Part shown: positions 14,546 through 22,938 of the stretch, piece after piece
How positions within the stretch are numbered: position 1 is the stretch's first letter
Layout of the letters: every line of letters starts with the position of its first letter
DNA from: an uncultured Burkholderiales bacterium
GTDB lineage: Bacteria > Pseudomonadota > Gammaproteobacteria > Burkholderiales > Burkholderiaceae_C
Assembly (NCBI GenBank): GCA_903856995.1
Contig: CAIODK010000344.1
Span: 1 to 26,298, forward strand
Direction: 5' to 3'
Length of the DNA stretch: 26,298 bases
Notes under the pieces: generated by a model
Seen by the model: only the letters and a program-made list of their open reading frames with translations
What the model was told of the DNA's origin: nothing
Database searches by the model: none
Position numbers and translations under genes: made by a program

Positions 14546-15496
14546 TTAGGCCAATGCGATTTGAACTTCAGCCAAGCTGGCCGGGTCAAACAAAGGCAGG
14601 CCTGTCATATCTGCATCAATGCGCTTGACCATACCGGCCAACACCTTGCCTGGGCCGCATTCGACTAAGGTGGTCACGCCGCGAGCCTTGATTGCGGCAA
14701 CGCACTCGACCCAACGTACGGGGCCAAAGGCTTGGCGGTAGAGCGCATCACGGACACGGTCAGCGTCTGTCTCGACAGACACATCAATGTTATTCACCAC
14801 AGGGATTTGTGCTTCGACAAAGTGCGTAGCAGCGAGTTTTTCCTTCAAACGCTCAGCCGCTGGTTTCATCAAACTTGAGTGAAACGGCGCTGACACCGGC
14901 AGCGACAAAGCGCGCTTGGCACCGTTGGCCTTGAGCACTTCACAGGCTTTTTCCACAGCAGCTTTGCTTCCCGCGATCACGGTTTGACCCGGATCGTTGA
15001 AGTTAACGGCTTCGACCACCTCAGCAGAACCAGCACCATAGGTAGCTTGCACTTCAGCGCATCCTGCGATCACCTGCGCGGCAGTCATACCCAGAATAGC
15101 GGCCATTGCGCCGGTGCCCACCGGCACGGCCTCTTGCATAGCTTGGGCACGGAAACGCACCAAAGGCGCAGCCTGAGCCAGCGTCAACACGCCAGAAGCC
15201 ACCAAGGCGGAGTATTCACCCAGCGAGTGACCCGCCACCACACTAGGCAATAAGCCACCTTCAGCCAACCACACACGATAAGCGGCCACCGCGGCTACCA
15301 ACATGACCGGCTGGGTGTTGGTGGTCAGTGCCAAGGCTTCTTTAGGGCCTTCATGGATGAGCTTGGCGACGTCTTCGCCCATCGCATCAGAGGCCTCAGC
15401 CAAGGTCTGAGCGACCACAGGGTGGTCTCCCCATGCATCGAGCATGCCGACGGATTGAGAACCTTGACCGGGAAATACAAAAGCAAATTGAGTCAT
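14546..15496 (-). CDS. fabD: Malonyl-CoA:ACP transacylase (FabD)
   Basis: Moves the malonyl group from CoA to ACP, supplying the extender unit of fatty-acid synthesis. The 316-residue protein has the GQGSQ motif at the start, the active serine Ser91 in GHSLGEYSAL and the partner His206 in VSAPFHSSLM. The ATG at 15496 has no clear ribosome binding site; the 41-bp gap after fabH is otherwise unremarkable. Intact throughout. Confidence 0.97.
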   Translation of the reverse strand: MTQFAFVFPGQGSQSVGMLDAWGDHPVVAQTLAEASDAMGEDVAKLIHEGPKEALALTTNTQPVMLVAAVAAYRVWLAEGGLLPSVVAGHSLGEYSALVASGVLTLAQAAPLVRFRAQAMQEAVPVGTGAMAAILGMTAAQVIAGCAEVQATYGAGSAEVVEAVNFNDPGQTVIAGSKAAVEKACEVLKANGAKRALSLPVSAPFHSSLMKPAAERLKEKLAATHFVEAQIPVVNNIDVSVETDADRVRDALYRQAFGPVRWVECVAAIKARGVTTLVECGPGKVLAGMVKRIDADMTGLPLFDPASLAEVQIALA

Positions 15497-15537
15497 AACG
15501 TATTGGATAAGTTTGTCACACCAAGTCTTTCGCAGAC

Positions 15538-16539
15538 TTACAACTTGACGAGCACCGCGCCCCAGGTGAAACCGCCGCCCACGCCTTCGAGCATGAGGGT
15601 ATCGCCCTTCTTGACTTGGCCGATGCGCACAGCATGGTCCAGCGCCAACGGAATAGATGCGGCTGAGGTGTTGCCGTGGTCTTGAACTGTCAAAACCACT
15701 TTATCCATAGACAGTTTCAGCTTCTTGGCGGTGCTTTGGATAATGCGGATGTTGGCTTGGTGCGGGACCAACCAATCGATATCTTTTTCGGTGAGACCGG
15801 CCTTCTCGAGCACGGTGCGCGCAGCACCTTCGAGCAAGCCAACCGCCAACTTGAACACGGCTTGACCATCCATCTTGAGCACAGGGTCACCCAGAATATT
15901 GCCATTTCGCACATGGCCTGGCACGCACAAGATACCCACATGCTTGCCATCGGCATGGATATCGGTGGCCAAGATGCCCGGTGTCTCCGACGCCTCCAGC
16001 ACCACAGCGCCTGCACCATCACCAAACAACACACAGGTGGTTCGGTCTTGGAAGTCGAGCAAACGCGAGAAGATTTCTGAACCCACCACCAAAGCACGCT
16101 TGGCGGAGCCCACACGAATCATGGCGTCAGCCACAGTCAAGGCGTAAATAAATCCGCTACACACTGCTTGCACATCAAACGCCGGTGCCCCTGCAATACC
16201 AGCCGCTTCTGGGTCAAGCTGCGCGAGCTTGTGCTGCAAGATGCAGGCAGTCGAAGGGAACACCATGTCTGGAGTGGACGTGGCAACGATGATGAGATCG
16301 ATATCTTGAGGGCGGCAGTCAGCGGCAGCCAAGGCCTGTTTGCAAGCCTCAAAAGCCAAGTCGCTGCAATATGAATCAGACGCTGCGAAGTGGCGAGCAC
16401 GGATGCCTGTGCGTTCAACGATCCATTCGTCTGAACTTTCCACACCTTGTGTGGCAAGTTCTGCGACCAAGTCAGCGTTGGTCAACCGGCGGGGTGGGAG
16501 GAAACTTCCGGTGCCAGCGATTCTGGAGAAAAGGGTCAT
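15538..16539 (-). CDS. fabH: 3-oxoacyl-ACP synthase III (FabH)
   Basis: Starts each fatty-acid chain by condensing acetyl-CoA with malonyl-ACP. The 333-residue protein has the catalytic triad Cys127 (VQAVCSGF), His260 (VPHQANIRI) and Asn290 (QDHGNTSAASIPLAL), and the WIVERTGIRARH substrate-pocket stretch. It follows plsX by 12 bp and precedes fabD. plsX-fabH adjacency links phospholipid acyl transfer with chain initiation. Confidence 0.97.
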   Translation of the reverse strand: MTLFSRIAGTGSFLPPRRLTNADLVAELATQGVESSDEWIVERTGIRARHFAASDSYCSDLAFEACKQALAAADCRPQDIDLIIVATSTPDMVFPSTACILQHKLAQLDPEAAGIAGAPAFDVQAVCSGFIYALTVADAMIRVGSAKRALVVGSEIFSRLLDFQDRTTCVLFGDGAGAVVLEASETPGILATDIHADGKHVGILCVPGHVRNGNILGDPVLKMDGQAVFKLAVGLLEGAARTVLEKAGLTEKDIDWLVPHQANIRIIQSTAKKLKLSMDKVVLTVQDHGNTSAASIPLALDHAVRIGQVKKGDTLMLEGVGGGFTWGAVLVKL

Positions 16540-16551
16540 TAATCAGGTGGC

Positions 16552-17583
16552 TCAGGCCGAGGCGTCTACGTGTCCTAGGGCTAACAATGGAGCCGCATGG
16601 GCAATACGAGAACGCACACGTTCGAGCAAGTTATGGTGAGCTGCATCATACGCGCGGTTCAAAGCAGTACCAAAGGCTACATCGTCTGCTGATCCGTGGC
16701 TTTTAAAAACGATCCCGTTCAGTCCCAACAACGCTGCGCCGTTGTAACGGCGGTGGTCGACCCTATCTTTGAAGTCAGATAAGACAGGATAAGCAAAAAT
16801 ACCCGTTATTTTCGTAAAGATATTGTGTTTAAACGAATTTTTCAGTGTTTCACTGATCTTATGCGCCAAACCTTCGCTAGCTTTCAAGGCCACATTTCCA
16901 ACAAAACCGTCGCACACGATCAAGTTGACCGTGCCTTGGTAAATATCATTGCCTTCCACGTTGCCATGAAAGTTCAAATCACCTGATTTAGCAGCAATTC
17001 GCAGAAGTTCGCCAGTTTTTTTGATGACTTCATTGCCTTTGATGTCTTCTTCGCCAATATTGAGGAGCCCCACAGTGGGGCATTCGATGTTATCGAGCAC
17101 CGAAACTAAGGCTGAACCCATGACCGCAAATTGCAGCAAATGCTGAGGCGTGCAATCCACATTGGCACCCAAATCGAGCATGGTGGTACCCCCACCTTTG
17201 AAGTCAGGCATGCGACCGGCGATGGCTGGACGATCGATGCCGTCAATAGTTTTTAGTACATAACGTGCGATAGCCATCAAAGCCGCCGTGTTGCCAGCAG
17301 ATACCACCGCTTGGGCAGCACCACTCTTGACTTGCTGGATCGCCACGCGCATGGACGAGTCTTTTTTGCGCCGCAGCGCAACCTCAAGAGGATCGTCCAT
17401 TGCTACCACTTCGGAGGCTGCAACGATCTGAGCACGGGGATGCGAAAAAGAAGACAAGGCTTCGGGCAGGCCGACCAGCAAGAGCTTGGCGTCTGCGTGC
17501 GTGTCCAAGAAATGGCGGCAAGCCACTAGCGTGACGCACGGGCCATGGTCGCCACCCATGCAATCAACAGCAAGCGTGGTCAT
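16552..17583 (-). CDS. plsX: Phosphate acyltransferase PlsX
   Basis: Converts acyl-ACP to acyl-phosphate, the acyl donor for PlsY in phospholipid synthesis; a peripheral membrane enzyme. The 343-residue protein has the opening LAVDCMGGDHGP, then SAGNTAALM, GNVEGNDI and the IVCDGFVGNVALKASEG block. The ATG at 17583 lies 18 bases after the T-run of the rpmF terminator and has only a weak ribosome binding site (GAG about 11 bases away). It heads the plsX-fabH-fabD-fabG-acpP-fabF run. Confidence 0.97.
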   Translation of the reverse strand: MTTLAVDCMGGDHGPCVTLVACRHFLDTHADAKLLLVGLPEALSSFSHPRAQIVAASEVVAMDDPLEVALRRKKDSSMRVAIQQVKSGAAQAVVSAGNTAALMAIARYVLKTIDGIDRPAIAGRMPDFKGGGTTMLDLGANVDCTPQHLLQFAVMGSALVSVLDNIECPTVGLLNIGEEDIKGNEVIKKTGELLRIAAKSGDLNFHGNVEGNDIYQGTVNLIVCDGFVGNVALKASEGLAHKISETLKNSFKHNIFTKITGIFAYPVLSDFKDRVDHRRYNGAALLGLNGIVFKSHGSADDVAFGTALNRAYDAAHHNLLERVRSRIAHAAPLLALGHVDASA

Positions 17584-17600
17584 GCGGATTTCATCTCGTC

Positions 17601-17639
17601 AAAAAAACAAAAGCCCGGGGCACTTAGAGAGCCACGGGC
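17601..17639 (-). terminator. Intrinsic terminator between rpmF and plsX
   Basis: On the minus strand a stem of five, then a mismatch, then three base pairs (arms 17613-17621 and 17631-17639, loop of 9). It is followed by a T-rich tail (TTTTGTTTTTTT, 17612-17601). It lies 19 bp after the rpmF stop and 18 bp before the plsX start. This would separate abundant rpmF mRNA from the lipid genes; plsX must then rely on read-through or on a promoter that I cannot see in the 17-bp gap. Confidence 0.75.
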
Positions 17640-17657
17640 CAATGAAGAATGAATAAA

Positions 17658-17840
17658 TTAAGCTTCAGACTTGGACTTCAACACTTTGCGACCACGGTAA
17701 AAACCGGTGGGGCTGATGTGATGACGCAAGTGAATTTCACCTGTCGTTGGCTCAACGGCTGTGCCGGGAGCTGTCAACGCTGTGTGTGAATTGTGCATAC
17801 CGCGCTTGGAAGGAGATTTTTTGTTTTGCTGGACAGCCAT
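17658..17840 (-). CDS. rpmF: 50S ribosomal protein L32
   Basis: A 60-residue basic ribosomal protein (MAVQQNKKSPSKRGMHNSH start) of the zinc-free type: it has no cysteine pairs. The HLRHHISPTGFYRGRKV core is typical. AGGAG lies seven bases before the ATG. It follows yceD by 99 bp, with a candidate promoter in between, and is closed by a terminator. Confidence 0.98.
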   Translation of the reverse strand: MAVQQNKKSPSKRGMHNSHTALTAPGTAVEPTTGEIHLRHHISPTGFYRGRKVLKSKSEA

Positions 17841-17916
17841 GATCGGCTCCTGGACTTAAATGTGGTTAATCATTGGGCCACAAACCAACCTAAGTCAGCG
17901 TGACACGAAGCCTGCA

Positions 17917-17922
17917 ATTATA
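17917..17922 (-). promoter_or_regulatory. Candidate rpmF promoter, -10 TATAAT
   Basis: A perfect sigma-70 -10 (TATAAT on the minus strand) lies about 77 bp before the rpmF ATG, in the gap after yceD. The -35 is weak (GATTAA-like at 17-bp spacing). With the terminator at 17601-17639 it would give a short monocistronic rpmF mRNA. Confidence 0.5.
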
Positions 17923-17939
17923 GCCCAACTCCTGGGTTT

Positions 17940-18506
17940 TTAATCCTTACCTGTTTTGAGTGATGCAAGCACGGCAAACGGGTTGGGCTTGGCCTCCGAC
18001 AGAATCGCCTCCTCCTCAGGTGAAGTTGGTACTTGCTCACTCAAACATGTTGGATGCATGGGCACCAATGGCAAACTCATCAACAGCTCATCCTCGATCA
18101 AAGCCATTAAATCGAAGCTATCCTCCAAGACCAATAGGTCCTCCTCAGACTCGTCGTCTTCGGCCACGGCAGTAGCTTCATCAGCCACAAAACGGAAATC
18201 TTGCTCAATCATCAACGCCACGGGCACGGGGTGCAAACAACGCTGACACGTCAGGGGCACGGTAGCCTTGGCTTCAAGGTGAAGCCAAATCGCCTCTTTG
18301 CCGGTTTGGTCGGGATCCATCGCGCCTTGCGCTGACCATGACACGTGGCCCGAGACCTGTCCGCCGCAGTCTGCGGTCAAGCGCTCAAACTCAGCCACAG
18401 GGGTATCCCCCTCCAAGTGCATTTGCGATTTGGCAAAGGCTTTGACATCGAGGCTGTGGAGGTTGTTTGGTTTTTGCATGCGGGCAGTGTAAGAGAATCC
18501 AGCCAT
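17940..18506 (-). CDS. yceD: YceD family protein (DUF177), ribosome-related
   Basis: A 188-residue YceD protein. The family is nearly always found beside rpmF, and homologues are linked to large-subunit rRNA processing. The sequence shows LDVKAFAK near the start, a CQRCLHP pair that looks like a zinc knuckle, an acidic stretch (about residues 110-140, Glu/Asp-rich), and the MHPTC cysteine. The start is ambiguous. ATG 18506 has GAGAGG upstream but shares its bases with the opposite maf start; ATG 18479 gives a shorter protein (MQKPNNLHSLDVK) that fits the family's usual beginning better. Confidence 0.9.
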   Translation of the reverse strand: MAGFSYTARMQKPNNLHSLDVKAFAKSQMHLEGDTPVAEFERLTADCGGQVSGHVSWSAQGAMDPDQTGKEAIWLHLEAKATVPLTCQRCLHPVPVALMIEQDFRFVADEATAVAEDDESEEDLLVLEDSFDLMALIEDELLMSLPLVPMHPTCLSEQVPTSPEEEAILSEAKPNPFAVLASLKTGKD

Positions 18507-19110
18507 GACTACCTCTCAGCCCACCCTAATTTTGGGTTCAACCTCCCGTTACCGTCGCGAACTGCTGGAGCGTTTACGCATCCCTTTCGATGTCGTCAGC
18601 CCCAATGTCGACGAAACACCCTTGGCCAACGAAGCCCCGCAGGCACTGGCCTGCCGCTTGGCTTTGGCCAAAGCCAAGGCGGTTGCGGTACAACACCCCA
18701 ACGCAGTGGTGATTGGCTCCGACCAAGTGGCTGATCTGCATGGCGAGCCCCTCGGTAAACCCGGAAATCATGAGCGCGCCGTTCTTCAGTTACAACGCAT
18801 GCGCGGTCAAACCGTCATTTTCCAAACCGCGGTATCTGTGGTGTGCCAAGCCAGCCAGTTCGAGCAAACCGAACTCGCACAAATCAAGGTACGTTTTCGT
18901 GACCTGAGCGACGCCGAGATCGAAGCCTATTTGCGTGCCGAAGAGCCCTACGACTGCGCTGGCAGTGCCAAGAGCGAAGGCCTTGGCATTGCCCTGCTCG
19001 ACGCCATCGACAATGATGACCCCACCGCCCTGATTGGGCTACCCATGATCCGAACCGCCCGTCTGCTCCGCGCTGCGGGCATCACCCTGCTGGGAACAAC
19101 GTCACGATGA
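18505..19110 (+). CDS. yceF: Maf-family nucleotide pyrophosphatase, YceF type
   Basis: Hydrolyses non-canonical nucleoside triphosphates; the YceF subgroup prefers 7-methyl-GTP. The 201-residue protein has STSRYRRELL at the start, VIGSDQVAD, GKPGNHERA, the CAGSAKSEGLG substrate loop and NDDPTALIGLPM, typical of YceF rather than YhdE. Next to yceD-rpmF-plsX, as in E. coli, but on the other strand. Its start codon interlocks with the yceD start on the opposite strand, and its stop overlaps the methyltransferase start (ATGA). Confidence 0.93.
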   Translation: MTTSQPTLILGSTSRYRRELLERLRIPFDVVSPNVDETPLANEAPQALACRLALAKAKAVAVQHPNAVVIGSDQVADLHGEPLGKPGNHERAVLQLQRMRGQTVIFQTAVSVVCQASQFEQTELAQIKVRFRDLSDAEIEAYLRAEEPYDCAGSAKSEGLGIALLDAIDNDDPTALIGLPMIRTARLLRAAGITLLGTTSR

Positions 19111-19886
19111 ACACCACCACGCACACAACCCACAAGGGCACGTTGTACCTTGTGCCCACCCCACTCGACTTTGGCTGCGACACCCAAGCCCCCATCACCG
19201 ATGTGTTGCCGCAAGAGACCTTGCGCGTGGCAGCAGGTGTGACTCACTGGATCACAGAGAACGCCAAAAGTACACGCGCCTTTTTAAAACGTGTGGATGC
19301 CCATGTGCGGCTGGCCAAAACGGTTCAAGAGAACACCATCACCGAGCTGCCACGCGAAGTACATAAAAAAGGTGATCACACCGGCGACTTTGATGCCAAG
19401 CCCTTGCTCAAAGCAGCGTTGGCCGGACACGACGTGGGTTTGGTCAGCGAAGCGGGCATGCCTGCGGTGGCTGACCCTGGCTCGTCGGTCGTGCGTGCCG
19501 CACATGAGCTCGGCATCAAGGTGGTGCCACTGGTCGGCCCTGTGTCACTGCTCTTGGCGTTGGCTGCCAGTGGTTTGAACGGCCAGAACTTTGCCTTCGT
19601 TGGCTACCTGCCGCAAGAGGCAACGGCACGCACGCAGCGCTTGCGCGAGCTGGAAAATTTGACCAGCAAGCTGGGTCAAACCCAAATGTTCATCGAAACA
19701 CCCTATCGCAACCAAGCTTTGTGGGAAGCGCTGGTGAATGGCCTGCAAGGCAACACCCGATTGGCACGCGCCAGCGGCCTGACGATGACCTGCATGCAGA
19801 TCCATTGCAAAACTGTGCAGGCTTGGCGCAGCGCAGGGAAGGCTCAAATCTCTGGTGAGCCCACCGTGTTTTTGATTGGCAAATAA
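19107..19886 (+). CDS. RsmI-like SAM-dependent methyltransferase (tetrapyrrole methylase fold)
   Basis: A 259-residue methyltransferase related to RsmI, which 2'-O-methylates C1402 of 16S rRNA. It keeps the order of RsmI motifs but in altered form. The N-terminal substrate motif is GTLYLVPTPLDFG in place of the usual VATPIGN. TENAKSTRAFLKR follows, then SEAGMPAVADPGSSVVR for the SDAGTP loop and VVPLVGPVSLLLALAASGL. The altered loop makes it a divergent paralogue, and its substrate may differ from that of RsmI. It overlaps maf by four bases (ATGA) and so is co-translated. I know such genes beside maf in Burkholderiales; the function there is not established to my knowledge. Confidence 0.88.
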   Translation: MNTTTHTTHKGTLYLVPTPLDFGCDTQAPITDVLPQETLRVAAGVTHWITENAKSTRAFLKRVDAHVRLAKTVQENTITELPREVHKKGDHTGDFDAKPLLKAALAGHDVGLVSEAGMPAVADPGSSVVRAAHELGIKVVPLVGPVSLLLALAASGLNGQNFAFVGYLPQEATARTQRLRELENLTSKLGQTQMFIETPYRNQALWEALVNGLQGNTRLARASGLTMTCMQIHCKTVQAWRSAGKAQISGEPTVFLIGK

Positions 19887-19898
19887 CCGCTGCTGCTA

Positions 19899-20867
19899 TC
19901 AGCGCACAGCCGGCATGGTTTGAAGCGCACGAACCGCACCCTCGCCCATCGCAGCGCCGAAACGTTTAGCCAATCGTTCAGCCACGTTGTCGTGACGGGT
20001 GTAGTCAATGATGTCTTCGGCTTTCACGATCTCGCGAGCTACGTAATCGAGGTTACCCAAACCGTCGGCTAGGCCCAAATCGACGGCTTGTTGACCGCTC
20101 CAGAACAGCCCGCTGAACAACTCCGGCGTTTCTTTCAGACGCTTGCCACGACCTTCACGCACCACTTGAATGAACTGTTGGTGAATTTGATCCAGCAAGG
20201 TTTGCGCGTGTGCACGTTGAAATTTGGTTTGGGGGCTGTACGGATCCAAGAAGCCTTTGTTCGTCCCGGCGGTCATCAACCGACGCTCTACGCCAAGCTT
20301 GTCCATCAACCCCGTAAAACCAAAACCATCCATCAACACGCCAATGCTGCCCACGATGCTGGCCTTGTCGACATAAATTTCGTCCGCCGCCACGGCAATG
20401 TAATAAGCCGCCGATGCGCACGACTCTTCCACCACGGCATAGACCGGCTTCTTGTGCTTCGCTTTCAGGCGGCGAATCTCGTCGTTGATGATGCCCGCTT
20501 GCACAGGGCTACCGCCGGGTGAATTGATTTGCAATACCACTGCTTGCGAGCCTTCGTCCTCAAACGCGGCACGCAAGGCAGTCACCACCCACTCGGCACT
20601 GGCATCAGCGCCATCGGAAATTTCACCCTTGATGGATACCACCGCCGTGTGCGGCTGACTGGGATTGCTACCGCCCACGCCACCTTTGTGCAAACCCGTC
20701 CACAGCAATACGACTGCAAAAGCCAACCATGCCATGCGGAAAAAGATGCGCCAACGACGGCTCGCGCGCTGCTCGGCCAAGGTGGCGAAAGCCAATCGCT
20801 CCAAGGTATCTCGCTCCCACACAGTTTTGTGGCTGGGGGTTTCGGAATTTGCGTGAGGTTCAGACAT
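19899..20867 (-). CDS. sppA: Signal peptide peptidase SppA-type serine protease (S49 family)
   Basis: A membrane-anchored protease that degrades cleaved signal peptides. The 322-residue protein has one membrane helix (about 41-60, IFFRMAWLAFAVVLLWTGL) and then a periplasmic protease domain. LQINSPGGSP and CASAAYYIA (nucleophile Ser152) are followed by TAGTNKGFLDP (general base Lys204), the Ser-Lys dyad of the family. It is the short single-domain form. The ATG at 20867 is preferred over an upstream TTG at 20894, although its ribosome binding site is weak. It follows the Rieske gene by 19 bp and converges with the methyltransferase 12 bp away. Confidence 0.93.
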   Translation of the reverse strand: MSEPHANSETPSHKTVWERDTLERLAFATLAEQRASRRWRIFFRMAWLAFAVVLLWTGLHKGGVGGSNPSQPHTAVVSIKGEISDGADASAEWVVTALRAAFEDEGSQAVVLQINSPGGSPVQAGIINDEIRRLKAKHKKPVYAVVEESCASAAYYIAVAADEIYVDKASIVGSIGVLMDGFGFTGLMDKLGVERRLMTAGTNKGFLDPYSPQTKFQRAHAQTLLDQIHQQFIQVVREGRGKRLKETPELFSGLFWSGQQAVDLGLADGLGNLDYVAREIVKAEDIIDYTRHDNVAERLAKRFGAAMGEGAVRALQTMPAVR

Positions 20868-20886
20868 ATCGATAGGTTTTAACAAA

Positions 20887-21270
20887 TTAATCAAGAAATT
20901 CGAAAGGTTTTAAGTTGTACGCAGTATGCCAGTGGACCACGCCATCTGCTTCGCTCAACGCTACTTTGACCAAGCCGCCGCGACAGGGCCCCCCTGCACA
21001 CTGGCCCGTGTCCGGCGCGTACTCCGCGCCATGCGTGGCGCACATCAGCCAACGACCGCTGGCATCAAAAAATTGATCAGGCTGGTAATCCAACTCCATC
21101 GCCACATGGGTGCATCGGTTCAGGTAGGCGTGTGGCTGACCCTCAAAACGAATCGCAAAAGCCCGACAGGTCTGACCAGCGAACACCACATCAAACGGGA
21201 CAGCGCGACCGCCATCCGTCAAATCGCCGCTGTTGCACAAAGGAATGGCTGACTGCGCGGAATCAGGCAT
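20887..21270 (-). CDS. Rieske-type [2Fe-2S] ferredoxin
   Basis: A 127-residue single-domain protein with both Rieske cluster motifs: CTHVAMEL (Cys-X-His) and CATHGAEYAPDTGQCAGGPC (Cys-X2-His), binding one [2Fe-2S] cluster. No signal peptide or transmembrane helix is visible, so it is soluble and cytoplasmic, unlike the Rieske subunit of cytochrome bc1. It starts inside the last codons of gph (overlap 8 bp) and precedes sppA. Its redox partner is not in the window. Such small Rieske proteins in this position are common in Burkholderiales; the role is unknown. Confidence 0.92.
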   Translation of the reverse strand: MPDSAQSAIPLCNSGDLTDGGRAVPFDVVFAGQTCRAFAIRFEGQPHAYLNRCTHVAMELDYQPDQFFDASGRWLMCATHGAEYAPDTGQCAGGPCRGGLVKVALSEADGVVHWHTAYNLKPFEFLD

Positions 21271-21928
21271 AGACCAACAACCAGTCGTGCAACGCCTTCA
21301 CCGAGTGCGCAATGAAAAGTGGATTCAAAGGTTCAAACTGCCCGTGGTCGTGCGCACCGTAGCTCACGCCCACACAGGCGCAACCCGCATTCACTGCCAT
21401 TTGCAAGTCGTGGGTGGTGTCGCCAATCATCAAGGTGCGTTCGGGCTCGACACCAAACTCGCGCATTAACTCATGCAGCATCCGCGGACTTGGTTTGCCG
21501 GCAGTCTCGTCTGCCGTGCGCGAGCCATCAAACAGACCCTTGAGCTCAACCGTGTGCAACGCTTCGTCCAAGCCGCGCCGACTTTTCCCCGTGGCCACAG
21601 CCAACCAGTGGTGGCGTTCACGCAAAACGCGCAACAACGGCAACACGCCATCAAACAAGGCGATGTCATTGACATGCTTCATGTAATGGAAGCGGTAACG
21701 CTCACCCAACACGTCATATTTTTCTTTCGGCACATCTGGCGCGGCATGCGCCAAGGCCTGCATGAGTGCCATGCCAATCACGTAAGACGCGGCCTCATCC
21801 GTGGGCTCAACGCCGCCGACGTCCACCACCGCAGCTTGAATGCAACGCGTGATGATTTGGGTCGAGTCAAACAGCGTCCCGTCCCAATCGAAGGCAATCA
21901 AATCAAATTGACGTGGTCGCGCGCTCAT
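21263..21928 (-). CDS. gph: HAD-superfamily phosphatase (phosphoglycolate phosphatase-like, Gph)
   Basis: A 221-residue HAD hydrolase. Motif I (DWDGTLFDS) holds the nucleophile Asp14 and the acid/base Asp16. Motif II lies around VATGK, GKPSPRMLHEL carries the conserved lysine, and motif IV is MIGDTTHDLQMA. The cap domain and length fit the PGP/Gph family, but the substrate is not fixed by sequence. The start at 21928 overlaps the rluC stop (ATGA), which settles it against a longer frame to 22054. Confidence 0.9.
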   Translation of the reverse strand: MSARPRQFDLIAFDWDGTLFDSTQIITRCIQAAVVDVGGVEPTDEAASYVIGMALMQALAHAAPDVPKEKYDVLGERYRFHYMKHVNDIALFDGVLPLLRVLRERHHWLAVATGKSRRGLDEALHTVELKGLFDGSRTADETAGKPSPRMLHELMREFGVEPERTLMIGDTTHDLQMAVNAGCACVGVSYGAHDHGQFEPLNPLFIAHSVKALHDWLLVYA

Positions 21929-22938
21929 ACATCCAAGTGCGGCTGAATGATGGGGGGCTGAACCGTGTCCACAAAGTTTTTCAACTCGGGTGGCAGCGGC
22001 GCTTGCAGGGTGACCAAACGCCCGCTTTGCGGATGTTGGAACTTGAGCTGCCACGCATGCAAGAACATGCGCTTGAGGCCCAGCTTCTGCAAATGCTTGT
22101 TGTGCTCAAAGTCACCGTATTTTTCATCCCCGGCAATCGGGTGTCCTTGGCTGGCCAAGTGCACACGGATTTGATGGGTGCGGCCGGTTTTGATCGTCAC
22201 TTCCAACAAGGTGTAGGGGCCCACCGTGCGTGCGACGCGCACGAGTGTGATGGAACGCATCCCGTTCGGGTCGTCCTTGCCCACCACTTTGACGCGGCGT
22301 TCACCCTCGCCTACGCCGGTGTCGACGGTGTACTTGAACAAAGGAGAATCAATCACCTTCTTATTGGAGGGCCACAGGCCCAACACCAAAGCCATGTAGG
22401 TCTTGCCCGTTTCGCGGTCGCGGAACTGGTCTTGCAGGTGCTTGAGCGCGCTGCGCTTCTTGGCCACCAACAACACGCCAGAGGTTTCGCGGTCGAGGCG
22501 GTGCACCAGTTCGAGGTTGGTAGACGCTGGACGGGCGCGGCGCAATTGCTCAATCACGCCAAAGCTCACACCGCTACCCCCGTGCACGGCCACGCCAGCG
22601 GGTTTGTTGATGGCCATCATGGCCTCGTCCTCCATCAGCACCGGAAATTCTCGGGCTGGGGCCGGCGCATCGGCCTTGGCCTGCACTTGGGCAGAAATAC
22701 GAACAGGCGGCAAGCGCACCAAATCTCCAGCCTCCACGCGCTGATCGGCTGAGGCTCGGCCCTTGTTCACCCGCACTTCACCTGAGCGAATAATGCGATA
22801 GACATGCGTTTTTGGTACACCCTTGAGATGACGCATGAGAAAGTTGTCCAGCCGCTGACCGGCAGAGTCTTCGTCGACAGTCAGTGTTTTCACTGAGGGG
22901 GTAGGGGTTGGGGCCAAAGCCCCTATAATGTGATTCAC
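21925..22938 (-). CDS. rluC: 23S rRNA pseudouridine synthase RluC
   Basis: Converts specific uridines of 23S rRNA to pseudouridine (955, 2504 and 2580 in E. coli). The sequence has an S4-like RNA-binding N terminus (GQRLDNFLMRHLKGVPKTHVYR), and the catalytic Asp149 in HRLDRETSG. The RTHQIRVHLASQGHPIAGDEKYG block follows. It starts with GTG at 22938; a GTG at 22893 would remove 15 residues. It is divergent from rne, as in E. coli, where the two genes share the same upstream region. Confidence 0.96.
   Translation of the reverse strand: MNHIIGALAPTPTPSVKTLTVDEDSAGQRLDNFLMRHLKGVPKTHVYRIIRSGEVRVNKGRASADQRVEAGDLVRLPPVRISAQVQAKADAPAPAREFPVLMEDEAMMAINKPAGVAVHGGSGVSFGVIEQLRRARPASTNLELVHRLDRETSGVLLVAKKRSALKHLQDQFRDRETGKTYMALVLGLWPSNKKVIDSPLFKYTVDTGVGEGERRVKVVGKDDPNGMRSITLVRVARTVGPYTLLEVTIKTGRTHQIRVHLASQGHPIAGDEKYGDFEHNKHLQKLGLKRMFLHAWQLKFQHPQSGRLVTLQAPLPPELKNFVDTVQPPIIQPHLDV
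22924..22929 (+). promoter_or_regulatory. Candidate rne promoter, -10 TATAAT
   Basis: A perfect plus-strand -10 lies inside the first codons of the oppositely read rluC. The -35 position at 17-bp spacing (GTAGGG) is poor. Initiation near 22936 would give an rne leader of roughly 545 nt. Another promoter may exist further on in the leader. Confidence 0.4.

Noticed and set aside
21929..22054. 42-residue N-terminal extension of gph
   Set aside because: It runs into rluC; the ATG overlapping the rluC stop gives the normal HAD start.
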